64,000 nt of DNA. It comes from Prosapia bicincta (taxonomy: Eukaryota; Arthropoda; Insecta; Hemiptera; Cercopidae). The notes beneath the pieces are model-generated. The model was not told where the DNA came from and made no database searches. It worked only from the letters and a program-made list of their open reading frames with translations. Where the stretch lies: the NCBI GenBank assembly GCA_036971475.1, contig JBAIZL010000001.1, positions 140,956,692 through 141,020,691 of the forward strand. Direction: 5' to 3'. The number at the start of each line of letters is the position of its first letter. The first letter of the stretch is position 1. Shown in pieces: positions 1 to 11,901 of the stretch. The translations under genes were made by a program, and so were the position numbers.

Positions 1-287
1 AAATGTAGTCCATTTCGTTCCGCCAGAAAGTTTAGATCGTGGTGCGTTTTAAACTAAAAAAGACCGTAGAAGTTAAAGAGTAAACAATATTTTAATCTGG
101 AGAACAATGGCATAAGCATTTTATAGTACTATTTAAAAACACAAAATGAAATGGTATTTCTGTTTATATTTTCTCAACATTATTCTAAATTTTGTAATAC
201 AATGTAAAAAAAGTCTGATAAAAGGTTTTTTTAGCCTGAATAGAATATTCTTTACCTAAAATTACCTACATAGTATAATGATAAAAG

Positions 288-1552
288 AGATTCGTATTAA
301 AATAATAAATAACTTGCTGTGTTCACCGATTGATGAAAGTATTTGATATGTAACCTGTTACTTTTATATATAAGAAAAACATTTATAAAACTTAGATTCG
401 TAGTAAAATAATGAATAAATTGGTGCGTTCACCGATTGATGAAAGTAATTGATATGTAACCTGTTACTTATATATATAAAAAAAACATTTATAAAACTTA
501 GATTCGTAGTAAAATAATGAATAAATTGGTGCGTCCACCGATTGATGAAAGTAATTAATATGTAACCTGTTACTTTTATATATAAAAAAAACATTTATAA
601 AACTTATATTCGTAGTAAAATAATGAATAAATTGGTGCGTTCACCGATTGATGAAAGTAATTGATATGTAACCTGTTACTTTTATATATACAAAAAACAT
701 TTATAAAACTTAGATTCGTAGTAAAATAATGAATAAATTGGTGCGTTCACCGATTGATGAAAGTAATTGATATGTAACCTGTTACTTTTATATATAAAAA
801 AACATTTATAAAACTTAGATTCGTAGTAAAATAATGAATAAATTGGTGCGTTCACCGATTGATGAAAGTAATTGATATGTAACCTGTACTTTTATAAAAA
901 AAAAAAACATTTATAAAACTTAGATTCGTAGTAAAATAATGAATAAATTGGTGCGTTCACCGATTGATGAAAGTAATTGATATATAACCTGTTACTTTTA
1001 TAAAAAAAAAAAAAACATTTATAAAACTTAGATTCGTAGTAAAATAATGAATAAATTGGTGCGTTCACCGATTGATGAAAGTAATTGATATGTAACCTGT
1101 TACTTTTATAAAAAAAAAAAAACATTTATAAAACTTAGATTCGTAGTAAAATAATGAATAAATTGGTGCGTTCACCGATTGATGAAAGTAATTGATATGT
1201 AACCTGTTACTTTTATAAAAAAAAAAACATTTATAAAACTTAGATTCGTAGTAAAATAATGAATAAATTGGTGCGTTCACCGATTGATGAAAGTAATTGA
1301 TATGTAACCTGTTACTTTTATAAAAAAAAAAAACATTTATAAAACTTAGATTCGTAGTAAAATAATGAATAAATTGGTGCGTTCACCGATTGATGAAAGT
1401 AATTGATATGTAACCTGTTACTTTTATTAAAAAAAAACATTTATAAAACTTAGATTCGTAGTAAAATAATGAATAAATTGGTGCGTTCACCGATTGATGA
1501 AAGTAATTGATATGTAACCTGTTACTTTTAAATTTAAAAAACCGTTTATAAA
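288..1552. repeat. 106-bp satellite array, about 12 units
   Basis: About twelve head-to-tail copies of an AT-rich unit of roughly 106 bp are visible. Each contains the block TTCACCGATTGATGAAAG (near 321, 428, 535 and so on to 1488) and ends in an A-rich spacer before ACATTTATAAAACTTA. The first copy is the most diverged and the last decays into unique DNA. The spacer changes along the array: the left units carry TATATATA plus a few A, while units from about 890 to 1330 carry a pure run of about 10-14 A. Short open frames here repeat one peptide and are artefacts of the array. Confidence 0.95.
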
Positions 1553-3880
1553 ATTTCAAAAACGTAGAGAAACTTCATTGCCAATTTTTACATAGTGACG
1601 ATAGTTAAAACAATTGTACACCATTAATTTTATTTTAAAAAAATGAATTTATTAGTATTATTAAAAGGGTAATACTTGACAATAACTCCATTACTATCTT
1701 TTTATTTTTACAATTGCTACTTAAAAATAATGAACAATAAAAGGCTGATTTTAAATGTCGCAAAACATACACAGTGGTTGTGACATACATAAATCATTGC
1801 CATGCGTAACCTTAATATTTTATCTAACAACATTTCAAGAATTACTATACTATATTGTACAACATTATTATACCCTACAACACATTGTAATTTATGTTAA
1901 AATATAATTGCAAATTTTCTGGTTAGTATAGGTTTGGTTACAATAAGTTTAATAATGTAAAGTTTTACATTCTTTGAGTTCAAAGATTGATGAAATGAAA
2001 GACAACCTTAATTTGTGAGTGAACTCACATTCTATAGGGGTGTAAGTTACGGATTTATTTTATTGTGCATTGTTAGCATGAAAATCTTGTTAAATCTAAC
2101 TATATTGCAAACAGTAACAAAGTATCCAGTTAGGATATGTTTAGTTATGTAAAAGGAAAAAATAACTTTCCCAACGTAAGCTAACCTGTTAGTGAATTGA
2201 ATTTCAGCTTTATAAAATTTTGATATAGGGAACCTAATATTTTTTTATAACCAACTGTCTTATTCTAATAGGATCTTTCGTTTTTATTTTGTAATTTAGT
2301 ATAATATAATTTACATTTATAGAGTTCTCTTTTGTCAAGAAAACTTCATTTTATAGAATGAATGTTTGTAGATTGAGGTTAGGTTAAAGCTTTTTTTGAG
2401 GAGCTACTCTCTAAAACAAAATCACCAAAATCCGCTAATGTGCACTTGTAATAAGCTTATAAAAAATCAGGTATTCGAAACTGAATGATGAGGAATGATA
2501 TCCCATGGTATAAAGAATCATCAAATGAATAAATATTTCAGAACTTCAACTGTGAAAATCCTTATGAAAACAATTAGGCCTCTAAAATGAACATTTTAAT
2601 GTGAACATTAGGACTATAGAAAATGAAACTTATTCTCTTTAGTTGGTTTTCGGAAGTTTCGCAAAAGAACCGCAAGTTACTGTGCCAACCTATTGTGAGA
2701 CGAGAATAAATATTGTATCCTACCTACTAAGGTTCCCCAGCTGTTGACCTAAGGAAATTCGCCTCAAAGGAGAAGTCAGGTGTTTCGTTTTAAATTGTAC
2801 TCGGATGTAAATTGAGTGGCTTAATATATTTAGTTGAAAAGTTATAGTGTAAATGTGTATTAGTGACCTGTAGACCTGTAAACCTGCTAACAAAACAGTC
2901 GTGAGACTGTACAGAACGGTTTTTGAACAATGATTAATCCAAATAGACGCGCTCGTCTTGTCCCAGTCACGGCATATGGACACAGTAGTTTGTTAGATGT
3001 TTAAACAGTGGCTGTTGAATACAAGAAGCCTAATAAGAGTTTGTGTACACAGTGGCACGCGAACCACCTACCCTCTTGTACTAAACAAATACAATCCCAC
3101 TCGGCGAGCTTAGACTCTCCCTCCTTTCTTGGAAAGCGTTCTGTTTCTCTCACTTCGGACTCTTGAGCATTGTCCCGGCTAATCCCTTGTCGTCACTTCT
3201 TCTAAGGTTCGCAGAACATGAAAGGACTTCATTAGGATACTGGACATTGCTCTTATAGTTGTAGGCGCGGTATGCTTTGCTCAGTTTGGCGATGCGTGTT
3301 AAATTCGTATCACACACTATGAATACCAATGACTTATAAATAGACTTAAACAAATTAACATATTTCAATATGTAAACACTTGACTCTGGAAGTACTACTT
3401 TTTGTGTAACTGAAGACATTTTTTCGAGAGATATGATTCATTGTTAACTAAGACCGGTAATTTATGTAGACTGACTTTGACAAATTGAACTAGGTTTGTT
3501 AAACACAAAGACTTCCTACTTTTCTGTAACTTTTTACACAAGCTAAATGATACTACAATGTTAGCAGAAATCTCTAAGGCCTATGAGTTGTTAGAAATTA
3601 TCTTCATATAACACAAATATAGCGTTTTTCCGAAATTATACTGATTACCACTTCTTTCAGTCTATTGTTTTTGTTTTAAGACGACCTAACAGTTTTATTG
3701 TTACTCAATTCCTTCTATTAGCTCACACTCTCCTTATATATATCTTGTACAATTTTAAATCGTTAATACAAATTTTTTTATTCATCCAATCAAATTCCAA
3801 TACATTTTTTAAAACATGTAGTGGGTGACAATTAATGTTAATATACTTTTTTCAAATATTTATTCAATAACAATTAAAAT
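1553..3880. other. AT-rich intergenic DNA, no gene seen
   Basis: No coding signature, RNA gene or element end is recognisable. A slightly more GC-rich stretch at 2900-3260 has two short minus-strand open frames of under 90 codons, with no recognisable motif and no splice-supported continuation. Confidence 0.5.
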
Positions 3881-3884
3881 ATTT

Positions 3885-3960
3885 GAGTTTCGGTCAGATT
3901 CGAACTGAATAACTACATGTTTGAAATCCAGCAGTTTGGCACTGACCCTACATTCCCATA
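3885..3960 (-). repeat. tRNA-like SINE head (relic)
   Basis: Read on the minus strand, 3928-3950 resembles an A-box region (GTCAGTGCCAAACTGCTGG), and 3897-3905 is a perfect match to the B-box core (GTTCGAATC). Their spacing is suitable for a tRNA-derived RNA polymerase III promoter. The acceptor stem is not intact, so a functional tRNA is unlikely. The DNA to the left (3780-3885) would be the SINE body. No second copy exists in the window to confirm this. Confidence 0.35.
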
Positions 3961-4716
3961 GCTAATAATCTATTACTTTAAGATGTAATCCATATGAAAT
4001 TATAAGAGAAAGGTTACTATAAATAATGACGCATTACAAGAGATGGATAGAATGAGAAATTTTAGACCGCCATCAGCTTCATAAATTAGAAACGAAAAAA
4101 GAAGAGGAATAAATAGTTACTAACAAAAATAATAGCACACAGTATTACTGTATAGAGAGCAAAATGGGAAATTGCAAGGAAATTCCTACTCTATTTTGCC
4201 ACCTAATATTGTGATTCTGTCATATGTATATACACATTTATATTAATTGGTATTATAAAATAAAAGGTAACTCAAATAAAATTTTCTTTGTTGGCCTCAG
4301 TAGAAATTGACTTACAATATATATATATATATATATATTACTTGTTGCTTATGAAGTACGGGATATAAGTATAGGATCGAAGATATGATTGTGAGAAAAC
4401 GGGTGAGCACATAGAACCACCGCTACCCGGAAAAACGTTATAGCGTTATGTGTGCAGAGTACAGAGCAGCTTCAACCTTATCTAGAAAATACTTTTCTAA
4501 TTTAAATTTTACTATAGTAGTTTAGATGTAGAATCGCATAGATTGAGTTTGAACAAACCACATTACAGATCTCTAGACCCAGAGAATGGCACAAGTATAG
4601 GAGACTCCCTTAGCTTGGCGCCTCGTTAATGCATGCGAACCACGCTCTTTCCACCTCCTGCAGCACGATACAGTCTGGGCTTGCACGTAGTAGCTCCAGT
4701 CCAGTTAGTCAGCCTT
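3961..4716. other. AT-rich spacer with an (AT)n tract
   Basis: It holds a short AT dinucleotide microsatellite at 4317-4339. Nothing else was recognised. Confidence 0.5.
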
Positions 4717-5505
4717 AAGCCGGGGGCACACTTATCATGAAGCCTTCCGATCCGACTCCGATCATGCTGCCGGACGACTGGATGACACGGGAATTGACAG
4801 TGAGTTGTCATGCCTCAACCCACACCTACTCCAATCCGTCTCCCTTTTTGTCCGATCATGGTCCGACAGTGCACACTATTCGCATCCTAATTGCGAGACA
4901 TTGCTTTGTGTCACACAAGAAGAAAAAAAACATTCAGAATTAACACGGGTTAGTACAGTACGTTAAGTGGTTATTTATTATTTTTTTGAAGAAAACTTTT
5001 TTAACTCCTTTGTTTTAATAAATAATTCTCTGCTATAAATTAATTCACATTTAGCTTACGAACTATTCTTACAATTCTCTGACATACATTTATTCAATAA
5101 ACAATTACTGTACTTAGGGTACATTATTAGACAATTGTTCTCGTATGCTTTAATTTCGATATCTCCAAACATTGTTCACTGCAAAATTTCAGTCACTTTC
5201 ACTTTGTTTTTAGGAGTTCCATCAACCAACGATAGACATGATAGCCCTAATTGTTTTTCTGCATTTTATACATTGATATATTTTGTTTTTAATAATAGCT
5301 AAATCACAGTAAAAATGATTCAACATTGGCGCGTAGTAACTGGTGAGACCGGCACAGAGACTGGCGATGGCGGATGGGCTTCTGTAAAATCGGAAAGGAG
5401 CACGAACAGTGTGTTCATTCCTTTCCGATCCCGCACCGATCAGATTTTTGAAGCAAAGTAGGACCGAATTCGAATCGGAAGGCTGCATGACAAGTCTTTT
5501 CTGTG
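4717..5505. mobile_element. putative inverted-repeat DNA element, ~790 bp, unclassified
   Basis: The left end (from about 4729) and the reverse complement of the right end (ending about 5495) share a diverged ~35-bp match built around TCATGNAGCCTTCCGAT, about 27 of 34 positions by eye. A second GC-rich block, TCCGATCATGGTCCGACAG (4851-4869), repeats the same theme inside. The element is more GC-rich than its surroundings. No transposase frame is present, so it would be non-autonomous. The outer termini and a target duplication could not be fixed. Confidence 0.4.
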
Positions 5506-5857
5506 GAGAACAGCGACTATCAAGTTGAGTTGACTGTACAAGTTAACTTAGAAGCTTAGTGGGAGCTACTCAAACTACCACCCCCCTACATGCCAAGCTA
5601 AGCGGTGTGCACTATACTGAAAGAATGTGATTGCGACAAAAAGTCTTTTGTATGCCATAAATCTGCTGCGTTATGCATACAAGAAGTTTACAAAAATGAC
5701 TTTTATATTGTTATTATTTTTAACGGCGAGTTTAGAGGCGAACCTTTGGTCGATCGTTTAGATTACGCAGGGGACACCACGAGCAGGCGATCAACATCAC
5801 CCCCTCCGAAACCTATCGCGCAATACAGATACAGGCTGCAAAAGAACAATGGAAACC

Positions 5858-6330
5858 AGAAAAGCCCTGGAACACCTGGCAAATAAAGGTTAGCATATAA
5901 CTTTACAATGGATCCCAAGCTATGTTAGCATCTATGGAAATGAGAGGGCAGACTTTCTGGGCAAAAAAGGCACATTAATGGCATAACCCATTTGTATGCC
6001 CTCGTTGCAAAGCACGAAAGCCCTCATCAATGTAACTATCGACCGGGCCAGCAAACTGCACCTCAGACAGCAATCAGCAGGAAGAAAATGGGAAAACCTT
6101 GCGACCACAGACTTCCACGAGCTGTAGGCGTTGCCAAGTTCAGAATGCAAACCTGCCACGACTACCTGGCCGGCCATCTACATAGCATCGGTGCGCTCCC
6201 AACACCAGTGTGCCCTCTCTGTGGACACGATACGATGGATGCGGATCATCTGATGAAATGCAATGCGCTTGACCATTCCGGAGATGATGATGACCAACGT
6301 GTTCGTCTATACTGGTCAGCGCGTCACTAA
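5858..6330 (+). pseudogene. decayed non-LTR retrotransposon ORF2 3' end (RNase H and zinc knuckle)
   Basis: One frame from 5858 to 6127 reads as the C-terminal part of an RNase H domain. The motif WIPSYVSIYGNERADFLGKK (5909-5968) is the family's final-aspartate region. This frame is broken by TAG at 5891, TAA at 5984 and TAG at 6125. After 6125 the similarity moves to another frame, with FRMQTCHDYLAGHLHSIGAL followed by a CPLC...H...C zinc-knuckle-like end (to 6330). This order (RNase H end, a linker with KWENL, FRxxTCHDYLxxHLH, CCHC) is typical of Jockey-type ORF2 proteins of arthropods. The RT and the start of RNase H are missing, so this is a dead 3' fragment in plus orientation. It is a different family from the element at the right edge of the window. 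Confidence 0.8.
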
Positions 6331-8314
6331 ACGGCTCAACAGCCAAGGTGGCTAGTAAGTAAGCTATCAAACAACGTTATTAATGTTTGTTAGGGTTGTG
6401 GGAAGTTGGCAATAAGATGGTCCCTATCTATCGTGAGTAAGGATAATGTAGAGGGACAAACTCTATTGGACTGGGATATTACTAAGAATTGTGGCTCGAA
6501 TGTGTGCGTTAAATTAACTACCGATATAGTAATGATTTGTCTATTTACTGCCCCTGACGGAAAAGGGTGGATTACTTAGCTGTTGTAGAAGCAAAGTGGC
6601 GGAAAATCTCCTCTAATACCCTTAAGCAGCTCAACCGGGGGACTTCATTCCCAACCTTGCTAGACAGCGTGCGCCTCTGACACATAACTAGCGACAAGAC
6701 GTTTAACACTATCAGAAGAAGAAGTAGAAACGTTTAAACTAAAATTAAAGAAACTTTTGTTACTGTACAACTAAAATGCTGGTGCATATCGTTTTACATA
6801 CGTTACTAAGTTTAATTAGAAACGAGACACATTTGTATAACTTTCATAAAAGTCAGTAGTACACAGATACGCACTGATACAATATGGTTGTTAGTCATCC
6901 CAACGGTGCCGGCAGCTGAAACAATAAAGAAATCTTTTATTGTAACTGATGAAGCAATTAAAGTAACGTCTCGTCGAGACGGGAAATCGGTAATTCAACC
7001 GTTTGACATGTTTGTGTGTGGAACAGATGTTCATCAGCTGTTTTAGGGGGACAAATATTTCATCGAGTGATATTTGATTTGAAGTGAGGCTGTCGCCAAC
7101 GGAACTAAGTGCTTTTGTAAACAAGAACCGGCCTAAATTAGAGGGCGCAGGTTATGTGGCTTCCGGTCGACATCTAAAGATAGTTTGGGTGTGGAATTCG
7201 TGTGTTCAAGTTCCCCTTGTACAAACGAAAGATAATAGGGGCGATATTTGAGAATCGTTCACTGCAATTATAACTTCTTTGCCTTCTCGACAAACCTGAG
7301 TTTAGATTTATCGGTTATATTTACGTCTTTCAAGGTCTAATATAGACTGCCAAAAGAATATACTGCAGTTTGCTAAGCAGAAACAAATCCTTCAATCTGT
7401 GAGCAGTGATTTGACGGAGAGAACCATCAGAACATTGCGAAATTAATACCACTACTATAATGTGTGTACAATGTGTGGGGTTGGGTCCATGAGAGGGATG
7501 ATGTGCTTCATCAAGACGGTACTTCTCGCCCTTCTTAGAATATCTTGCCAACGACATTTCTTCCTATACTTGTTTACTGCTTTCCATCTTCCAGACATAC
7601 TATGCCAGTATTTTCCTTTCCTAGTTCACTATTTCAATTTTCAAACTTTATTTTTATGTATAATACTGTACATATATTTAAGACTTTTTGGTACCATAAA
7701 TAGGATGTCACAACAGCTGAGACGATTTTTTAATATTTTTTAAAATTTTCAATTCTTGTAATACATATTTGCCAAATAAAAGTTTATAATTTATGAACCT
7801 AGAATAAATTCTATACATAAAGTATATCTTTGAATGTTAAAGACTTTTTAGAGAAAATATGTAGAGTTTAATGTACATTACATCATTTTTAATTTTCTAC
7901 AACTAGAAATCGAAAAATCTTATTTGTTGTTTTTCATACTTGCTTAAAGATAAAAGGTTGTATTTTTTCATAAAATGGATATATTTTCCAATATAGCCTA
8001 GGTAATATGTAAGACAATTATTTTGCTTTATTTTTTTAGCTTTAACGGTTTTCTTACAATTTAAAAAATTATGTAATATAATAATTTTTTAAAACATTTT
8101 ACAATTTCAAAAACTTATATTTTTCTGTAAAAACTATATTCTGCACCTCATAAAAAACTTGAACTGCTGATAAAAAATATTACTGCAGATTTTATTTACT
8201 CAATTTCAAAATTAGAAATTTCCTAAAATTTATTGCTGCTCATTCATCAGTAATATTAAAAATATTTTCAAAAATATTTTTGTATAAATTAAACCAATAA
8301 ACGTTTCAGTGACA

Positions 8315-8316
<2 letters not shown>
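6331..8316. other. intergenic DNA, no gene seen
   Basis: 6331-6720 is moderately GC-rich and may be more of the neighbouring retroelement's 3' flank. 6960-6990 contains a short perfect palindrome (CGTCTCGTCGAGACG). The rest is AT-rich with only chance open frames. Confidence 0.45.
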
Positions 8317-8361
<45 letters not shown>

Positions 8362-8422
8362 AAGATCAAATAATATACACAAATACAGGAATATTTAATT
8401 TATTGAATAATAAACTCAAAGC

Positions 8423-8454
8423 TTTTCGTTGGTTTACATTACCAACATCCTCAG
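8423..8454 (-). other. hammerhead-like core, left arm of the 8.7-kb palindrome
   Basis: The minus strand reads CTGAGGA, T, then a stem GTTGGT/ACCAAC, then GAAA. This is the layout of the conserved hammerhead core, with CTGAGGA in place of CTGATGA and one unpaired base before the stem. Stems I and III were not established, so cleavage activity is not claimed. Confidence 0.45.
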
Positions 8455-9060
8455 GAGTTACAATACTAAGAATGATAAAAAAAAACTGTCTAACAAACAT
8501 AAAGCTACTAGATAAAGCAATACACAGTTGCCAAATCTATTACAATATTGCCAAACCTATTCCACTGCTGCCACAACATTATATACATTGAACAAAGTAT
8601 GGTATTTAGAACGTATTTGAATTTGTTCATCTATTAATTTGTTATTAATATTATGCTTGTAAAATTCAAATGCTTCACATACGTTCATTTTTAACCCTTT
8701 ATTTACTTCTTTTATAATTTTCATATTATTTATATTAGGAAAATATATTTTTATTAGGAAAATATATATATTTGCTAATATAAATAATATGAAAATTATA
8801 AAAGAAGTAAATAAAGGGTTAAAAATGAACGTATGTGAAGCATTTTAAATTTACAAGCATAATATTAATAACAAATTAATAGATGAACAAATTCAAATAC
8901 GTTCTAAATACCATACTTTGTTCAATGTATATAATGTTGTGGCAGCAGTGGAATAGGTTTGGCAATATTGTAATAGATTTGGCAACTGTGTATTGCTTTA
9001 TCTAGTAGCTTCATGTTTGTTAGAAAGTTTTTTTTTTAATCATTCTTAGTATTGTAACTC

Positions 9061-9092
9061 CTGAGGATGTTGGTAATGTAAACCAACGAAAA
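9061..9092 (+). other. hammerhead-like core, right arm of the 8.7-kb palindrome
   Basis: This is the mirror copy of the left-arm core (CTGAGGA-T-GTTGGT...ACCAAC-GAAA) on the plus strand, followed by AATAAATTAAATATTCCTG near the arm end. Confidence 0.45.
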
Positions 9093-9182
9093 GCTTTGAG
9101 TTTATTATTCAATAAATTAAATATTCCTGTATTTGTGTATATTATTTGATCTTAAAAATATTCTAACAGGAAAACACATTTG

Positions 9183-9241
<59 letters not shown>

Positions 9242-9245
<4 letters not shown>

Positions 9246-9490
9246 AATAGTTATTATCTGGAGTAGGCCTACATTCGTTCATTCTGCAGTGCATAAAATT
9301 GCAGTTCCGACGTTTCGCTAGAATCTCATCTAGCATTGACGAGGTGAACCCAACAACAGTTGACTCGCTCTTCAACTGTTGTTGGGTTCACCTCGTGAAT
9401 GCTAGATGAGATTCTAGCGAAACGTCGGAACTGCGAGTTTATGCAGTGCAGAATAAACGGATGTACTCCAGATAATAACTATTCATCATA
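9242..9490. mobile_element. ~250-bp inverted-repeat element with GAAACGTCGG motifs
   Basis: Arms 9242-9363 and 9372-9488 are inverted copies around a short centre near 9367. Each arm contains a hairpin GCTAGA/TCTAGC directly followed by GAAACGTCGG (minus strand near 9307-9335, plus strand near 9401-9428). The element begins immediately after the long (TA)n tract. No coding frame is present; it is a non-autonomous foldback element, possibly Penelope-like in origin given the hairpin-GAAACG motif. Confidence 0.65.
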
Positions 9491-11123
9491 TTTGTCCATC
9501 CGTGAAGGCATACTTATCAGCCTATACAACCAAACAATACAGTGTATTGTAGTCAGCAACATACAGCCTATTTTAATACAAACAGAATACATGTTTAACC
9601 ATTCAACACAGATACTATAGCTGAACACACATAAGCTAGCTCGTTTCTTCGAAAGGTGAGCACAGGCGGGGGGGAGAGTAAAGGAAGCAAAATATTGTTT
9701 CGCAGACACTATAATAAGAGTTATAGTATTTATATTAGAATAATGTAGATTGAGAAACCTAAAACGCCGTTATAAAGATTATTTTATTTTATTTACCATA
9801 TTAACCAAATCATTTACATAAAGTTTTGAATAAATTGACTTATATCAGTTTTCTAAACGACCGCAACCCCTGCAATTTCTTGGCGATGGTTTTGATGCAA
9901 CACGCACTACAAAAACTAATGTTTTTGAATACGGCTAGCTTTTTGTTTTCTATCAATCGACCGCGAGGTAGCTTACGAGTGAATAGCTATACAAGAACTA
10001 CTAAAAAAACACCTGCCTCCTATATAGGTTTGACCCTTGCCATAAATAGAGTTGCACCTGTTTTCTTAAAACACAGCTTTACTAATGACGGCACAAACTT
10101 CGATTTTGTCGTTTTTTATACCTTGCTTAAATATCCATTATAAACAAGAAGTGATTTTAAATGCTAAAATAGTGGTTAAAACGTGAAAAAATAAAACATA
10201 ACTTTAAGTTACCAACATATTCGAAACAATGTTTCTTAGTAAAACAGGGCAATATATTGTGATGTATTGCAATATAGCTAAAGTACCCAGTCACATGGAT
10301 TTGGTTAAATACAAATATTAAGTTTACCAAAGCAAACTCTTTAATATCTCAATGTACGTAGCCGAAAAAAAATTCTACATTGCTACAGAGCCGAAAAAAT
10401 TAAGGCAATTCATTCAATTCAGTAATAGGTTAGTATAGGTGTTATAATGAAATTTATCCTAACCGGATGCTTTGTAGGTATATTTTAATATAGACGTATA
10501 GTAATGTAATAAACATAGTGCGAATTCTTGTGAAGAATTGCTTGAATATGTGATGAGGTTACCTGATCAAGGTAATAATGATGTTATGTTGGTACTGATG
10601 GTATGTCGTAGCTAGAATTAGGTTTTAACAATTACTTATGGTTTACGACATTTGAAATGACATTTTACTTTTTCAGATTGGATGTGTAAATAGGCATACG
10701 ATGAAACCTATTTATCACGTAGGCCTATTTTCACGGTTATTTTTAACTGTGACCAAAACTAAAAGTTAGACAATACTCATATATAAATAGTAAAAACGAT
10801 ATTATGTAGTAAAATGACATTTTCAGTGAAATATAAGCCTACTTGTAATTTAATTTGGAGGAAAAATAATTCAATTTGAAAATAATTTAGAGAAAATATA
10901 TATCTAAAATAATTTTAAGTAAAATAAAAACTACCTTCATTGCCTTTTAAACAAATTAAAATAAATAATTTGTTTTTTTTAAAGTTAAGCAATTTAAACA
11001 CAAAAATTTATTGTAATATTGTATGTTTTGAATAATATTGTGGATTTAAGCTAATACGATCTTTTTAGAATACAATTCTTAGGTAAGGTAACATCGCCTG
11101 TTTACAATAGCATTCCCATTTAT
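9491..11123. other. AT-rich intergenic DNA, no gene seen
   Basis: A plus-strand open frame at 9826-10143 (105 codons) has no recognisable motif and ordinary base composition. I treat it as chance. Nothing else was identified. Confidence 0.45.
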
Positions 11124-11901
11124 CCTTACATGCATGTATGGAATAACATACCCTGTTAATGCTTACATGCATGTATGGAATAACATAACCTGTTAATGCT
11201 TGCATGCATGTATGGAATAACATACCCTGTTAATGCTTACATGCATGTATGGAATAACATACCCTGTTAATGCTTACATGCATGTATGGAATAACATACC
11301 CTGTTAATGCTTACATGCATGTATGGAATAACATAACCTGTTAATGCTTACATGCATGTATGGAATAACATACCCTGTTAATGCTTACATGGATGTATGG
11401 AATAACATACCCTGTTAATGCTTACATGCATGTATGGAATAACATACCCTGTTAATGCTTACATGCATGTATGGAATAACATAACCTGTTAATGCTTACA
11501 TGCATGTATGGAATAACATACCCTGTTAATGCTTACATGCATGTATGGAATAACATACCCTGTTAATGCTTACATGCATGTATGGAATAACATACCCTGT
11601 TAATGCTTACATGCATGTATAGAATAACATACCCTGTTAATGCTTACATGCATGTATGGAATAACATACCCTGTTAATGCTTACATGCCTGTATGGAATA
11701 ACATACCCTGTTAATGGGTATGGAATACATGTATGGAATAACATACCCTGTTAATGCTTACATGCATGTATGGAATAACATACCCTGTTAATGCTTACAT
11801 GCATGTATGGAATAACATACCCCGTTAATGCATACATGCATGTATGAAATAACATACCCTGTTAATGCTTACATTCATGTATGGAATAACATACCCTGTT
11901 T
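11124..11901. repeat. 37-bp minisatellite, about 21 units
   Basis: The 37-bp unit contains ATGCATGTATGGAATAACAT followed by ACCCTGTTAATGCTTAC. Units are nearly identical, with a recurring ACATAACC/ACATACCC variant and scattered substitutions. One irregular unit near 11716-11735 repeats GTATGGAATA. The unit's ACATGCATGT is a 10-bp palindrome. The high homogeneity suggests recent expansion or gene conversion. Confidence 0.97.

Larger units (their letters stand above)
8317..9241. mobile_element. ~800-bp palindromic foldback element flanked by (TA)n tracts
   Basis: 8359-8750 and 8765-9157 are near-identical inverted copies (arms ~390 bp, centre near 8757), differing by a few substitutions and small indels. 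The palindrome lies between an (AT)n tract at 8317-8358 and a longer one at 9184-9241; the bridge to the right tract is GGAAAACACATT. The 30.3-kb element has the same outer layout and the same AAAGCTTTTCGTTGG arm sequence, so this is a family. No protein frame is present. Each arm carries one hammerhead-like core. Confidence 0.8.

Noticed and set aside
2365..2385. GAGGTTAGGTT as insect telomeric (TTAGG)n
   Set aside because: Only two copies of the motif are present; this is not an array.
9826..10143. 105-codon plus-strand frame as a gene
   Set aside because: No domain, no codon bias contrast and no promoter or splice context; it is compatible with chance.
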